A stretch of 64,000 nucleotides of DNA from an uncultured Rhodospirillales bacterium (GTDB lineage: Bacteria; Pseudomonadota; Alphaproteobacteria; CACIAM-22H2): positions 8,498-72,497 of the forward strand of contig CALANV010000004.1 in NCBI GenBank assembly GCA_937926175.1, in the 5' to 3' direction. This document shows, one piece after another, positions 28,069 through 35,894 of the stretch; position 1 is the first letter of the stretch; every line of letters begins with the position of its first letter. The notes beneath the pieces are model-generated. The model was not told the DNA's origin. It saw only the letters and a list, made by a program, of their open reading frames with translations, and searched no databases. The translations under genes and the position numbers were made by a program.

Positions 28069-29379
28069 TCAGGCTGCAATGAACTCGTTCCACTTCTGGA
28101 CCATGTAGCGGTTCTCGTCCATGACCGCATTCCAGCAGGCGACCGCCCCCATGCGCTGTTCGAAGGAGCCGCCGTCGCGTACCGCGCCGGGCTTTTCCAT
28201 GACCCGGCCGAACGGATCCTTGATCTCGCCCTTTGCGGGCTTTCCTTCCATCCAGAAACCCCACTCGTCTTCCGTCATGAACTTCTTCGCGGTCGAAAGC
28301 ACCGCCGAGTAATAGCCCTGGCGGTTGAGGAAGGCGCCGACCCACCCGGACAGATACCAGTTGATGTATTCGTAGGCGGCATCCCGCTCGAGCCCGGTGA
28401 GCGCCCGGCTGAGTCCCAACCCGCCGGCCCAGGCGCGATAACCCTCCTTGAGGGGTACGTATTCGCAGGGCACGCCCTTGGCACGCACGGCGGCGACCGC
28501 CGGCGACCACATCGACTGGATGACCACTTCGCCCGAGGTCATTAGGTTCACGGATTCGTCGAAGGTTTTCCAGAAGGCGCGGAACTGGCCGGCCTTCTTC
28601 GCCTCGATCAGAATCTTGATGGTCTTGTCGATTTCCTCCCTCGTCATGTTGCCCTTGTCGCCGTACTTCACTTCGCCCATGGCCTCGCAGACCATGGCGG
28701 CATCCATGATGCCGATGGAGGAGATGTTGAGGATGGAGGCCTTGCCCTTGAATTTCGGGTTCAGAAGTTCCTTCCACGAGTCGATCTTGCCGACAATGTC
28801 AGGGCGGATGCCGAGCGTATCGGCGTTGTAGATAGTCGGCACCAGCGTGAACCATTCCGTCGGTTCTTTCGCGAACTGCGTCGAATCCGGTCCAGTCAGG
28901 TACGCCACCTTGATTGGCGCGGTGCCCTGGGTGCCGACCTTCTTTCCGGGTGCGATCTCTCCTTTGGTGAAGATCGGAACGATTTCGTCGAACAGCTTGA
29001 TCTTGCGCGTGTCCATCGGCTGCAGATTGCCGCTGGGCACGATCTTGGGAAGCATCCAGTATTCGCAGTCGATGACGTCGAAGGAGCGCGGCTGGGTGAT
29101 GGCGCGCTGCACCACGGCGTCCGAGTCGAGGGCTGCCATCTCGATCGTGATACCGAGGTCCTCTTTGGCTTTCGCGGCGATCTCGTTGATGTTCGACACG
29201 CCGGTGCCGAACTGACGCAACCTCACGTTCTTGATGTTCTGCGCCCAAATTGTGGGAAAGCCCCGGATCGCGCCGGATCCGGCGGCGAGTCCGATGGCCG
29301 CAGCCGAACCCCGAAGCAGATTTCGGCGGGAGATTCCGGCATTTCCGACGGCAGCATCGTGTTTATTGCGACGTGGCAT
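28069..29379 (-). CDS. Tat-exported ABC solute-binding protein (HyuAB operon)
   Basis: The 436-residue protein begins with a twin-arginine signal (GISRRNLLRGSAAAIGLAAG) and continues as a large family 1 binding protein (QNIKNVRLRQFGTGVSN, then EWFTLVPTIYNADTLGIRPD). It is about 80 residues longer than the binding protein at 9784 and is not its close copy, so the two importers probably take different substrates. It lies between the ATPase and permease genes, within the sigma-54-driven operon. Confidence 0.88.
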   Translation of the reverse strand: MPRRNKHDAAVGNAGISRRNLLRGSAAAIGLAAGSGAIRGFPTIWAQNIKNVRLRQFGTGVSNINEIAAKAKEDLGITIEMAALDSDAVVQRAITQPRSFDVIDCEYWMLPKIVPSGNLQPMDTRKIKLFDEIVPIFTKGEIAPGKKVGTQGTAPIKVAYLTGPDSTQFAKEPTEWFTLVPTIYNADTLGIRPDIVGKIDSWKELLNPKFKGKASILNISSIGIMDAAMVCEAMGEVKYGDKGNMTREEIDKTIKILIEAKKAGQFRAFWKTFDESVNLMTSGEVVIQSMWSPAVAAVRAKGVPCEYVPLKEGYRAWAGGLGLSRALTGLERDAAYEYINWYLSGWVGAFLNRQGYYSAVLSTAKKFMTEDEWGFWMEGKPAKGEIKDPFGRVMEKPGAVRDGGSFEQRMGAVACWNAVMDENRYMVQKWNEFIAA

Positions 29380-29405
29380 GTGAAGCTCCTGTTTCCCTTT
29401 GGTGG

Positions 29406-30485
29406 TTATGCAGCGTGGAGGAGGCGCGCATCCTTTGCGGCCCAGAACGCGGCGACCGCGTCGCCGATGCGCAGTTCCCCCTTGTCAAAGCGGTTTTCCG
29501 GCAGCGTGACGATGAAATCGTCGACGCCTTCGGCCTCGAGCCGGATCTGGAACGTCGCCCCGTGGTATTCGATGTTGGCGATCCGTCCGCGCAGAAGATT
29601 GACGTCGGGGTCGGCACCGGCAGTGAGCCGGACCTTGTCGGTGCGTATGGCGAAAGCGACCTGGGCGCCGACCGGCGCCGTGCCGGGCACGTGAAACTCT
29701 CCCGCCTCGGAGTGCAGCACTGTCACGTCGTCGGTCTGCGCGACGACGCGACCGGTCACGACGTTGTGGCCGCCGATGAACCTGGCCACGAACGGAGAGC
29801 GCGGTGCTTCGAAAATCTCCCGGGCCGGGCCGTACTGCTGTACGCGACCACCCTCCATGACGACGACCATGTCGGACAGCGCGAGCGCTTCTTCCTGGGA
29901 ATGCGTGACGTGGATGAAGGTGATTCCAAGCTTGGTCTGAAGGCGCTTCAGCTCTTCACGCATGGTGACGCGGAGGAAGGGGTCGAGCGCCGAAAGAGGT
30001 TCGTCCAGCAGCAGGACGTTCGGCTCCGTGACCAAGGCACGGGCCAGTGCGACACGTTGCTGCTGGCCGCCCGAAAGCTGGGAGGGAAGGCGGTCGGCAT
30101 AGGCCTCCATGCGTACGAGTTGCAGCAGGTCATACGCACGTTTGCGCCGCTCGGTCTTGCCGACGCCCCGCATCTTGAGGCTGAATGCGACGTTGTCGAG
30201 CGCGCTCAGGTGCGGGAACAACGCGTAGTTCTGAAACATCATCGCCGTCCGCCGGCGGGACGGCGGCAGATCATTGACGATCTCGCGCCCGATCAGGATG
30301 TCGCCGTCGGACACAGTTTCGTGGCCGGCGATCATGCGCAACGTGGTCGTCTTTCCGCATCCGCTCGGCCCGAGAAGGCAGCAATAGGTCCCGCCCGGAA
30401 TCCTCAGGCTGACGTTATCGACGGCGATCGTCGTTTCGTATCGTTTGGTGACTGCTGCAAGCTCTACGGTCCGTTCGTCCGCCAT
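29406..30485 (-). CDS. ABC importer ATP-binding protein, PotA type (HyuAB operon)
   Basis: The 359-residue ATPase has Walker A GPSGCGKTT, signature LSGGQQQR, Walker B LLLDEPLSALD and switch histidine VTHSQEEALAL, then a TOBE-type C-terminal domain. It is the first gene of the seven-gene minus-strand operon. ATG 30485 is preferred over the in-frame ATG at 30503, because a -24/-12 promoter at 30530-30545 predicts a transcript start near 30519. Confidence 0.93.
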   Translation of the reverse strand: MADERTVELAAVTKRYETTIAVDNVSLRIPGGTYCCLLGPSGCGKTTTLRMIAGHETVSDGDILIGREIVNDLPPSRRRTAMMFQNYALFPHLSALDNVAFSLKMRGVGKTERRKRAYDLLQLVRMEAYADRLPSQLSGGQQQRVALARALVTEPNVLLLDEPLSALDPFLRVTMREELKRLQTKLGITFIHVTHSQEEALALSDMVVVMEGGRVQQYGPAREIFEAPRSPFVARFIGGHNVVTGRVVAQTDDVTVLHSEAGEFHVPGTAPVGAQVAFAIRTDKVRLTAGADPDVNLLRGRIANIEYHGATFQIRLEAEGVDDFIVTLPENRFDKGELRIGDAVAAFWAAKDARLLHAA

Positions 30486-30529
30486 GCTGCGATGCCCGCT
30501 CACCGTACATGCGATGACGGAGGCAACTC

Positions 30530-30545
30530 AGCAAAGGTTGTGCCA
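30530..30545 (-). promoter_or_regulatory. Sigma-54 promoter of the ABC-racemase-HyuAB operon
   Basis: On the minus strand the site reads TGGCACAACCTTTGCT, 11 of 12 fixed positions of the -24/-12 consensus. The expected start about 12 bases further gives a leader of roughly 34 bases to the ATG at 30485. It is one of the two best promoters of this type here. Confidence 0.75.
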
Positions 30546-30583
30546 ATCAGCGCGAGGGCAAATCGCGGCCGCAGCACAAATAA

Positions 30584-30599
30584 TGGCCGGGCGGTTGCT
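30584..30599 (+). promoter_or_regulatory. Weak sigma-54 promoter candidate
   Basis: TGGCCGGGCGGTTGCT has TGGC and TTGCT at the correct distance but a poor centre. It points towards the plus-strand genes and is much less convincing than the site at 30891. Confidence 0.25.
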
Positions 30600-30890
30600 C
30601 TAGCGTCGGACGGGCCGCCCGTTTTTCGGGCGAGTTGCACGCTTGGTAGGACATGCGGTCTTACGCGTCGGTCCGATGGCGCCGGCGCCAATCCGCGCGG
30701 AAAGGGCGGGTACTGCCACGCACACGGATAGGCCTGCCTGTCGAGGCAGCAATTTCCCCGAACGGGCATCGCGCGACCCCCTGGAAGGGACCATGTCGCA
30801 AGCCGATACGCGCCCGGAGAACGAATTCGCGACAACACGAGCTGATGCCGACGCCGAAGTATGACCGAATAGAGATTAAGATTCGGGCGC

Positions 30891-30906
30891 TGGCATCAGT
30901 TTTGCT
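30891..30906 (+). promoter_or_regulatory. Sigma-54 promoter ahead of the ureidoglycolate-lyase-like/carbamoylase unit
   Basis: TGGCATCAGTTTTGCT has TGGC at -24 and TTGCT at -12 in correct spacing. The next recognisable gene starts at 31267, leaving a leader of about 350 bases. Confidence 0.6.
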
Positions 30907-31266
30907 GCGTCCCTGTATCCAGAACCGTCGTCTCCGGATATGCGCGAGGCGTGGGAGCACATGCCTTTTCTCATGAGAGGCGCACGTATGCACGTGCACT
31001 CGACATGGTGGAGCGCGTGCAGGTTATCGCGGCACGGTGACGTTTTTTCGGCTTACCTGTCCAAGATTTCCGGTGGCTTGCGACGGCTTGCTGTGATCGC
31101 CTTGATGCGTTCCCGCCGACCGGCATTGGCCTTGCCGGGGAACCGATCATGACCTGCGATGCGATGATGCGAACCGAGATTGCGGCAGCGACTTCCACGA
31201 TCGCTGCACCGCCGTCGCGCGAAGCAGCGTCGTCACATGTCCATGCGTTCTTGCGGGAGGTCTGAA

Positions 31267-31830
31267 TTGCTTCGGACGATCCCTTTGCAAAATCTCACGT
31301 CCGATGCGTTCCGGCCGTTCGGGACGCTGGTTGCGGTCCCCGACGGCGCGCCTTCCATGGCATCCGAGTTCAACGCGAGCTGGCGCCTGCCGTTCGCCTG
31401 CAGCGGTGCTGAGGAGATTGCCATCATACGATTTCCCTACAGGCCGATCCGCTTCAGCCTTTTCGAACGCCATCACCACGTTACGCAGACCTATGTTGCG
31501 CTGTCCGGACAGCCTTCGGTCTTCGTGGTGGCCGCGCCGACGCCCCGGCGCGATGCTCCGGACCCGGATTCGGTAACCGCCTTCCTGTTCAAGCCGGGCG
31601 ATGCCGTGATCCTCAAAAGAGGAACCTGGCATACGCTCGGTCGCTTCCCGATCGCGTCCGAAGAGAGCACGGCGCTGATGATCACCGAACGGGAGACGAC
31701 GGAAGACCTGATACACGCCACGGCCTTGAGCCGTCGTGCGCAGCGAAGCGACCTCGTCGATTTGAAAGCGGTCATCGGAATGGAGTTCGGCGTTACACTC
31801 GCCGTGGAGGACGCGAGCAGGGTGTCCTAG
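31267..31830 (+). CDS. Ureidoglycolate lyase (AllA)-like protein
   Basis: The 187-residue cupin-type protein has the AllA pattern: IPLQNLTSDAFRPFGTLV at the start, RFSLFERHHHVTQTYVALSG, then FKPGDAVILKRGTWH. AllA releases urea from ureidoglycolate, the last ureide step of allantoin breakdown. With the PuuE-like gene at 6454 this suggests part of an allantoin-type pathway, but no allantoicase is seen in the window. TTG at 31267 is chosen as start because GGGAGG lies six bases upstream and the family begins there. The carbamoylase gene follows after 34 bp. Confidence 0.75.
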   Translation: MLRTIPLQNLTSDAFRPFGTLVAVPDGAPSMASEFNASWRLPFACSGAEEIAIIRFPYRPIRFSLFERHHHVTQTYVALSGQPSVFVVAAPTPRRDAPDPDSVTAFLFKPGDAVILKRGTWHTLGRFPIASEESTALMITERETTEDLIHATALSRRAQRSDLVDLKAVIGMEFGVTLAVEDASRVS

Positions 31831-31864
31831 TGGCGCCCTGCGCGGCAAAGGAGACGGAGACCGA

Positions 31865-32799
31865 ATGGCCAGAATCGTAACTGTCGGCGCCGCGCAGCTC
31901 GGGCCCATTGCCCGGAGCGACAGCCGTCGCGCCGTGGTCAAGCGGCTGCTGGCGCTTCTGCGCGAAGCCCATTCCATGCGCTGCGACGTCGTGGTCTTTC
32001 CGGAGCTGGCGCTGACCACCTTCTTTCCGCGCTGGTACATGGAGGACCAGGCGGAGATCGACAGCTTCTTCGAGAAGGAGATGCCCGGACCGGAAACCCG
32101 CCCTCTGTTCGAGGAGGCGGCCCGGCTCGGTACCGGCTTCTATCTCGGTTACGCCGAACTTGCGGTCGAGAACGGCGTGACACACCGCTACAACACCTCG
32201 ATTCTGGTCGACAAGAGCGGCCGATTGGTCGGCAAGTACCGAAAAATTCATCTGCCCGGACATGCCGAATACGAGCCCTGGCGCCGCTTCCAGCATCTCG
32301 AGAAACGATATTTCGAGGTCGGCAATCTCGGTTGGGGCGTCTGGCGGGCTTTCGGCGGCCTCATGGGCATGTGCATCTGCAACGACCGCCGCTGGCCCGA
32401 AACCTACCGCGTCATGGGCTTGCAAGGCGCCGAAATGATCATGTTGGGCTACAACACGCCCGGCACAACCCGCCCGCGCCTGAGCACGATCTGCTGTCGA
32501 ACTTCCACAACCACCTCGTGATGCAGGCGGGAGCCTATCAGAACGGGACCTGGGTGGTGGGCGTGGCCAAGGCCGGACTGGAGGAGGGATGCGAGTTGAT
32601 CGGCAACAGCGCCATCATCGCGCCCTCGGGCGAGATCGTTGCGGCCTGTTCCACGCTCGGCGACGAACTTGCCGTGGCCCGGTGCGATCTCGATTTGTGC
32701 CTGTCCTACAAGACCACCGTCTTCAATTTCGCCAAGCACCGGCGTCCGGAGCATTATCGCATGATCTGTGAGCGCACGGGCGCCATACCGCCCGATTAG
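31865..32799 (+). pseudogene. D-carbamoylase (N-carbamoyl-D-amino acid hydrolase) with a single-base frameshift
   Basis: The nitrilase-fold enzyme turns N-carbamoyl-D-amino acids, the product of D-hydantoinase, into D-amino acids, CO2 and ammonia. Catalytic Glu47 (VVFPELAL), Lys127 (KYRKIHLPG) and Cys172 (GMCICNDRRWPE) are all present. The frame is then lost after GYNTPG near 32464. Adding one C there restores GHNPPAPEHDLLSNF, and the second frame continues to a normal C-terminus (QAGAYQNGTWVVGVAKAG, FNFAKHRRPEHY) ending at 32799. As written the first frame stops at 32519-32521 after 218 residues. Every other part is well preserved, so this is either a very recent mutation or a base-calling error. 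Confidence 0.85.
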
Positions 32800-32938
32800 G
32801 ATGACGCGTCAGACCGTTTTTCCGGTGCGAAGCAAAACGATCCCGTTTGACGGCGACCCTGAACCGGTCAGGATGATCAGAACGTAGGCAGAAGCCGATC
32901 GCTTGCCCGCTCCGCCCCGTCGACGGAGACCATCGGCA

Positions 32939-32954
32939 TGGCATGTGGCTTGCT
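32939..32954 (+). promoter_or_regulatory. Sigma-54 promoter ahead of the GNAT gene
   Basis: TGGCATGTGGCTTGCT matches 11 of 12 fixed positions of the -24/-12 consensus. The predicted leader to the ATG at 33065 is about 100 bases. Confidence 0.6.
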
Positions 32955-33064
32955 ATTGCAGGGGTCGTTGAACGGAAACGTATCCATTGCGCGCGGTGCA
33001 AGGATTCCGGGCGGCGCGGACGTTCGCCTTGGGACGAGCCGTGGTTTGAATATCGGAAGGAACC

Positions 33065-33910
33065 ATGTTTTCGGACTTTCGAACGCGACCGATGACCGCC
33101 GCCGACATGACCCTGATCCTGGACTGGGCCGCGGCCGAGGGATGGAATCCGGGGCGGAACGATGGTGATTGCTTTCGCACCGTCGATCCGGACGGGTTCA
33201 TCGTCGGCGAGCTCGATGGCGCTCCGGTCGCCTCGATCTCGGTCGTCAATTACGATGACCGTTTCGCCTTCCTCGGCTTTTACATCGTACGACCGGACAT
33301 GCGTGGCCGCGGCTACGGCTGGCTTACATGGCAGGCTGGTTTGGCGCATGGCGGCGCCCGCAATATCGGCCTCGACGGCGTGGTGGCGCAGCAGGACAAC
33401 TATCGAAAGTCGGGGTTCACGCTGGCCTACCGCAACATCCGCTTCGCCGGGCAGGCCGATGGCAGAGAGGCGCCGTCCAACCGACGGCTCGTGAATCTTG
33501 CCGACGTTCCGTTCGACGAGCTGGCGGCCTATGACCGCTCGCTGTTCCCGGCCCCGCGCGCCGGCTTTCTCCGCGCCTGGGTCGGGCATCCGGCGCATGT
33601 CGCGCTCGGCCTGGTCGAATGTGATGCGCTCATCGGCTATGGCGTCCTTCGGCCGTGCCGGCAGGGCTACAAGATCGGTCCCCTCTTCGCAGACAGTGAA
33701 GAGGTGGCAAATATTCTGTTCGAAGCGCTGAGCGCACGGGCCGTTGGGCCGACCTATCTAGACGTGCCGGAAGTGAATCCGGCGGCCGTCGCCCTGGCCG
33801 AGCACCACGGGATGACGCCGGTGTTCGAGACGGCCCGCATGTACACGGGCCCAGCACCGGCAATCGATCTCGCCCGCGTGTTCGGCGTCACCAGCTTCGA
33901 ACTCGGGTGA
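33065..33910 (+). CDS. GNAT-family N-acetyltransferase, two-domain type
   Basis: The 281-residue protein has an N-terminal acetyl-CoA-binding GNAT domain (FLGFYIVRPDMRGRGYGWLTW contains the RGRGYG pyrophosphate loop) and a C-terminal domain of the acetyltransferase 18 type (GYGVLRPCRQGYKIGPLFAD, LDVPEVNPAAVALAEHHGM). Substrate unknown; N-acetylation of an amine or amino acid produced by the island is a guess from position. The ATG at 33065 is preceded by GGAAGG. Confidence 0.82.
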   Translation: MFSDFRTRPMTAADMTLILDWAAAEGWNPGRNDGDCFRTVDPDGFIVGELDGAPVASISVVNYDDRFAFLGFYIVRPDMRGRGYGWLTWQAGLAHGGARNIGLDGVVAQQDNYRKSGFTLAYRNIRFAGQADGREAPSNRRLVNLADVPFDELAAYDRSLFPAPRAGFLRAWVGHPAHVALGLVECDALIGYGVLRPCRQGYKIGPLFADSEEVANILFEALSARAVGPTYLDVPEVNPAAVALAEHHGMTPVFETARMYTGPAPAIDLARVFGVTSFELG

Positions 33911-34068
33911 GGCGGAGCCCAGGTCTGGCCATCCCAGCCCGAAAGCCCGTCAGGGAAGACCTTGCCGTTGCCGTGTGGCGAAGCCCGAGTAGGACACGCC
34001 GGGCGACGTGCGCCGCATGCCGGATTTCGGCGACATGACATGGGCCGCTCTCGAATCACGAGACGGGC

Positions 34069-35292
34069 CTAAGGCGAATCAGTGCGCCAGCTCATCGGAT
34101 CAGCGCCCATGCGCTCGCCCATGTCCGCAAGCGCGTTCATGACTTCCTTGTCGAACACATCGGGTTTGGGCGGTGTCCAGTCATCCGGGACGGCGATGTA
34201 GCGCACCTTGACTTCGTTGCCGTACTGGTAACGTGTAAGCGCTGACAAGGCGAAGAGGTGGCGCAGTGCGTTGATCGTGGCGCTGCGGCTTGCCGTGTCC
34301 AGGCTCCGCGGCACGACGGACTTCCACGTCGGCTGCACGACTTCGGGCGGCGGACGGAGCTGGTTGTTGAAGATGACCCAGTACCGCGTTCTGGGCATGG
34401 GCGTACCCGGGTACAGGCGTCGCCAAGCCGCATTTGCGTTCTCGACCCCTGTCGAGCGGCCGCCATAGAGAATGTTTCCGGTCAATGCGCCGTCGACATA
34501 CAGATTGCCGTCGATCATGCGTGGCGGAAACGCGCCCGGTATGGCGGAGGAGGCGAGAAGGATGTCATGAACGCGGTCCTTCTCGCCCGTCTCGAGCGCG
34601 TGCCTTGCTTCAGCCACCAGATCCCAGGCGCGCATCTCGCCGAAGTCGAGGTTCGACGTATTCACGGCCAGGAGCCGGCCGTCCTTGTCCGCCTCGACGA
34701 TCCGCCGCAGCATGGTGTCGTCGAGCGCCTTGTGGATGTCCTGCTCCAGGCCGGGAATGTCGCCGTACGACGCGCCGCCCGTGATGAACGAGAGGATGTT
34801 GCGCGGCTGGAACCAGTCTTTCCGCGGATTGCGGTAGAGTTCCACCACATGGTCGATCGACTGCGCGTCGCCAAGGAAGGCGAACGGCGCGATCAGCGCG
34901 CCCGTGCTAACGCCCGTCACTGCATCGAATTGCGGGCGCGCCATCGGTCCGGACACGCGACCCCATCCCTTGAGGACACCGGCACCGAACGCACCCCAAT
35001 CGCCGCCGCCCGAAATGACCAGCAGGTCGATGATCGGTTCGGGGCCGCGTCCCGCTTCATAGGCGTCGTAGTTTTCCTTGACTCGTGCGATACCGCGGAG
35101 CGCCACGTCGCGCCGGAACGCGGCGAACGCTGCCTCGCCCGATTCTCGCGCTTCGATCAGCTCGGTTTGTGAACGCGACGGCCGCGGCAGTTCGTCGCTC
35201 GTGCAGCCCGTCATGGTCACAGCAACTGCTGCGGCGAGAGAGGCCAGCGGGCGGGCAATTCCACTCCTGATCGAGCTTGCGTGAACGCGCAT
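34069..35292 (-). CDS. Patatin-like phospholipase, probable lipoprotein
   Basis: The 407-residue protein starts with a signal peptide ending in a lipobox-like MTGC (AAVAVTMTGCTSD), so it is probably lipid-anchored in the envelope. The patatin domain has the oxyanion loop GGGDWGAFGAG, the nucleophile elbow GVSTG and the catalytic aspartate in VDGAL. It should hydrolyse acyl esters of lipids. ATG 35292 gives a proper signal peptide. There is no functional link to the neighbouring genes, and it converges with the GNAT gene. Confidence 0.88.
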   Translation of the reverse strand: MRVHASSIRSGIARPLASLAAAVAVTMTGCTSDELPRPSRSQTELIEARESGEAAFAAFRRDVALRGIARVKENYDAYEAGRGPEPIIDLLVISGGGDWGAFGAGVLKGWGRVSGPMARPQFDAVTGVSTGALIAPFAFLGDAQSIDHVVELYRNPRKDWFQPRNILSFITGGASYGDIPGLEQDIHKALDDTMLRRIVEADKDGRLLAVNTSNLDFGEMRAWDLVAEARHALETGEKDRVHDILLASSAIPGAFPPRMIDGNLYVDGALTGNILYGGRSTGVENANAAWRRLYPGTPMPRTRYWVIFNNQLRPPPEVVQPTWKSVVPRSLDTASRSATINALRHLFALSALTRYQYGNEVKVRYIAVPDDWTPPKPDVFDKEVMNALADMGERMGADPMSWRTDSP

Positions 35293-35894
35293 GGCGTCCC
35301 TTCCCGGCAAGAGGCGCAGCCGCTCTCATGAAATGCTAAGTCCCAGCGACCATGTCCGTAAAGGGCAGCAGTGAAGCCGCGATGCCGAACCGTACGACGA
35401 TATCGCCGAGCTTGCTGCCATCGCATTTGCCGACCGAAACGCTTGGCGCCCGTGCCGAGGACGTTATCGCCGAAATGAGAAGGACGGTGTACCGAACGAG
35501 GAGATGATCCAACGACGTTCGGTGCACTACAGTTATCACCATCGTCGTCGTCGATTCTGCTCACTTCGAGCCGTTTCGGGTCGAATGCGTCCCGGCGGGG
35601 CCTGAAACACAGATCGTACACGGCGTCCGCGATTTGGCGTCCGGCTTTATCCCCGGATGACGGCGCCTCCCGGTATCGAGTTCAGCTACCGGACAGGACA
35701 GCGCATGGACGCCCGTTACACGACTTTCGACGATGGTTCCCGAGGGGTGGGAGAGTAATGCCGTCGACGTGAGCGGCGATGACCACGCGTTCCGCTCCAG
35801 CGTCTCGGCGGGCGCCTCCGGCATCTTCCTGCCAGGCGCGCATGAGTGATCGGGAACGAGATAGCGATCGCGGTGGGAAATCAGGAGAGCAGAG
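35293..35894 (+). other. Intergenic region between patatin and GH1 genes
   Basis: These 600 bases between divergent genes carry no open frame with family features. A ribosome site (AGGAGAGCAGAG) lies directly before the GH1 start. I see no promoter or operator match that I would defend. Confidence 0.5.

Larger units (their letters stand above)
30546..31266 (+). other. Divergent intergenic region without a clear gene
   Basis: About 720 bases separate the minus-strand HyuAB operon from the plus-strand ureidoglycolate-lyase-like gene. Short open frames here lack family features, good ribosome sites or typical codon use. The region holds plus-strand sigma-54 candidates at 30584 and 30891; the second predicts an unusually long leader of about 350 bases, which could hide a regulatory RNA or a small peptide that I cannot identify. 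Confidence 0.5.

Noticed and set aside
14073..30997. Identical 14-mer ACGTATGCACGTGC at 14073-14086 and 30984-30997
   Set aside because: It overlaps the gntR start in one case and non-coding DNA in the other. A single shared, internally palindromic word with no further similarity is weak evidence for a common site.
30643..31152. Short plus-strand frames in the divergent region before the AllA-like gene
   Set aside because: They lack ribosome sites and family features; several overlap each other in different frames.
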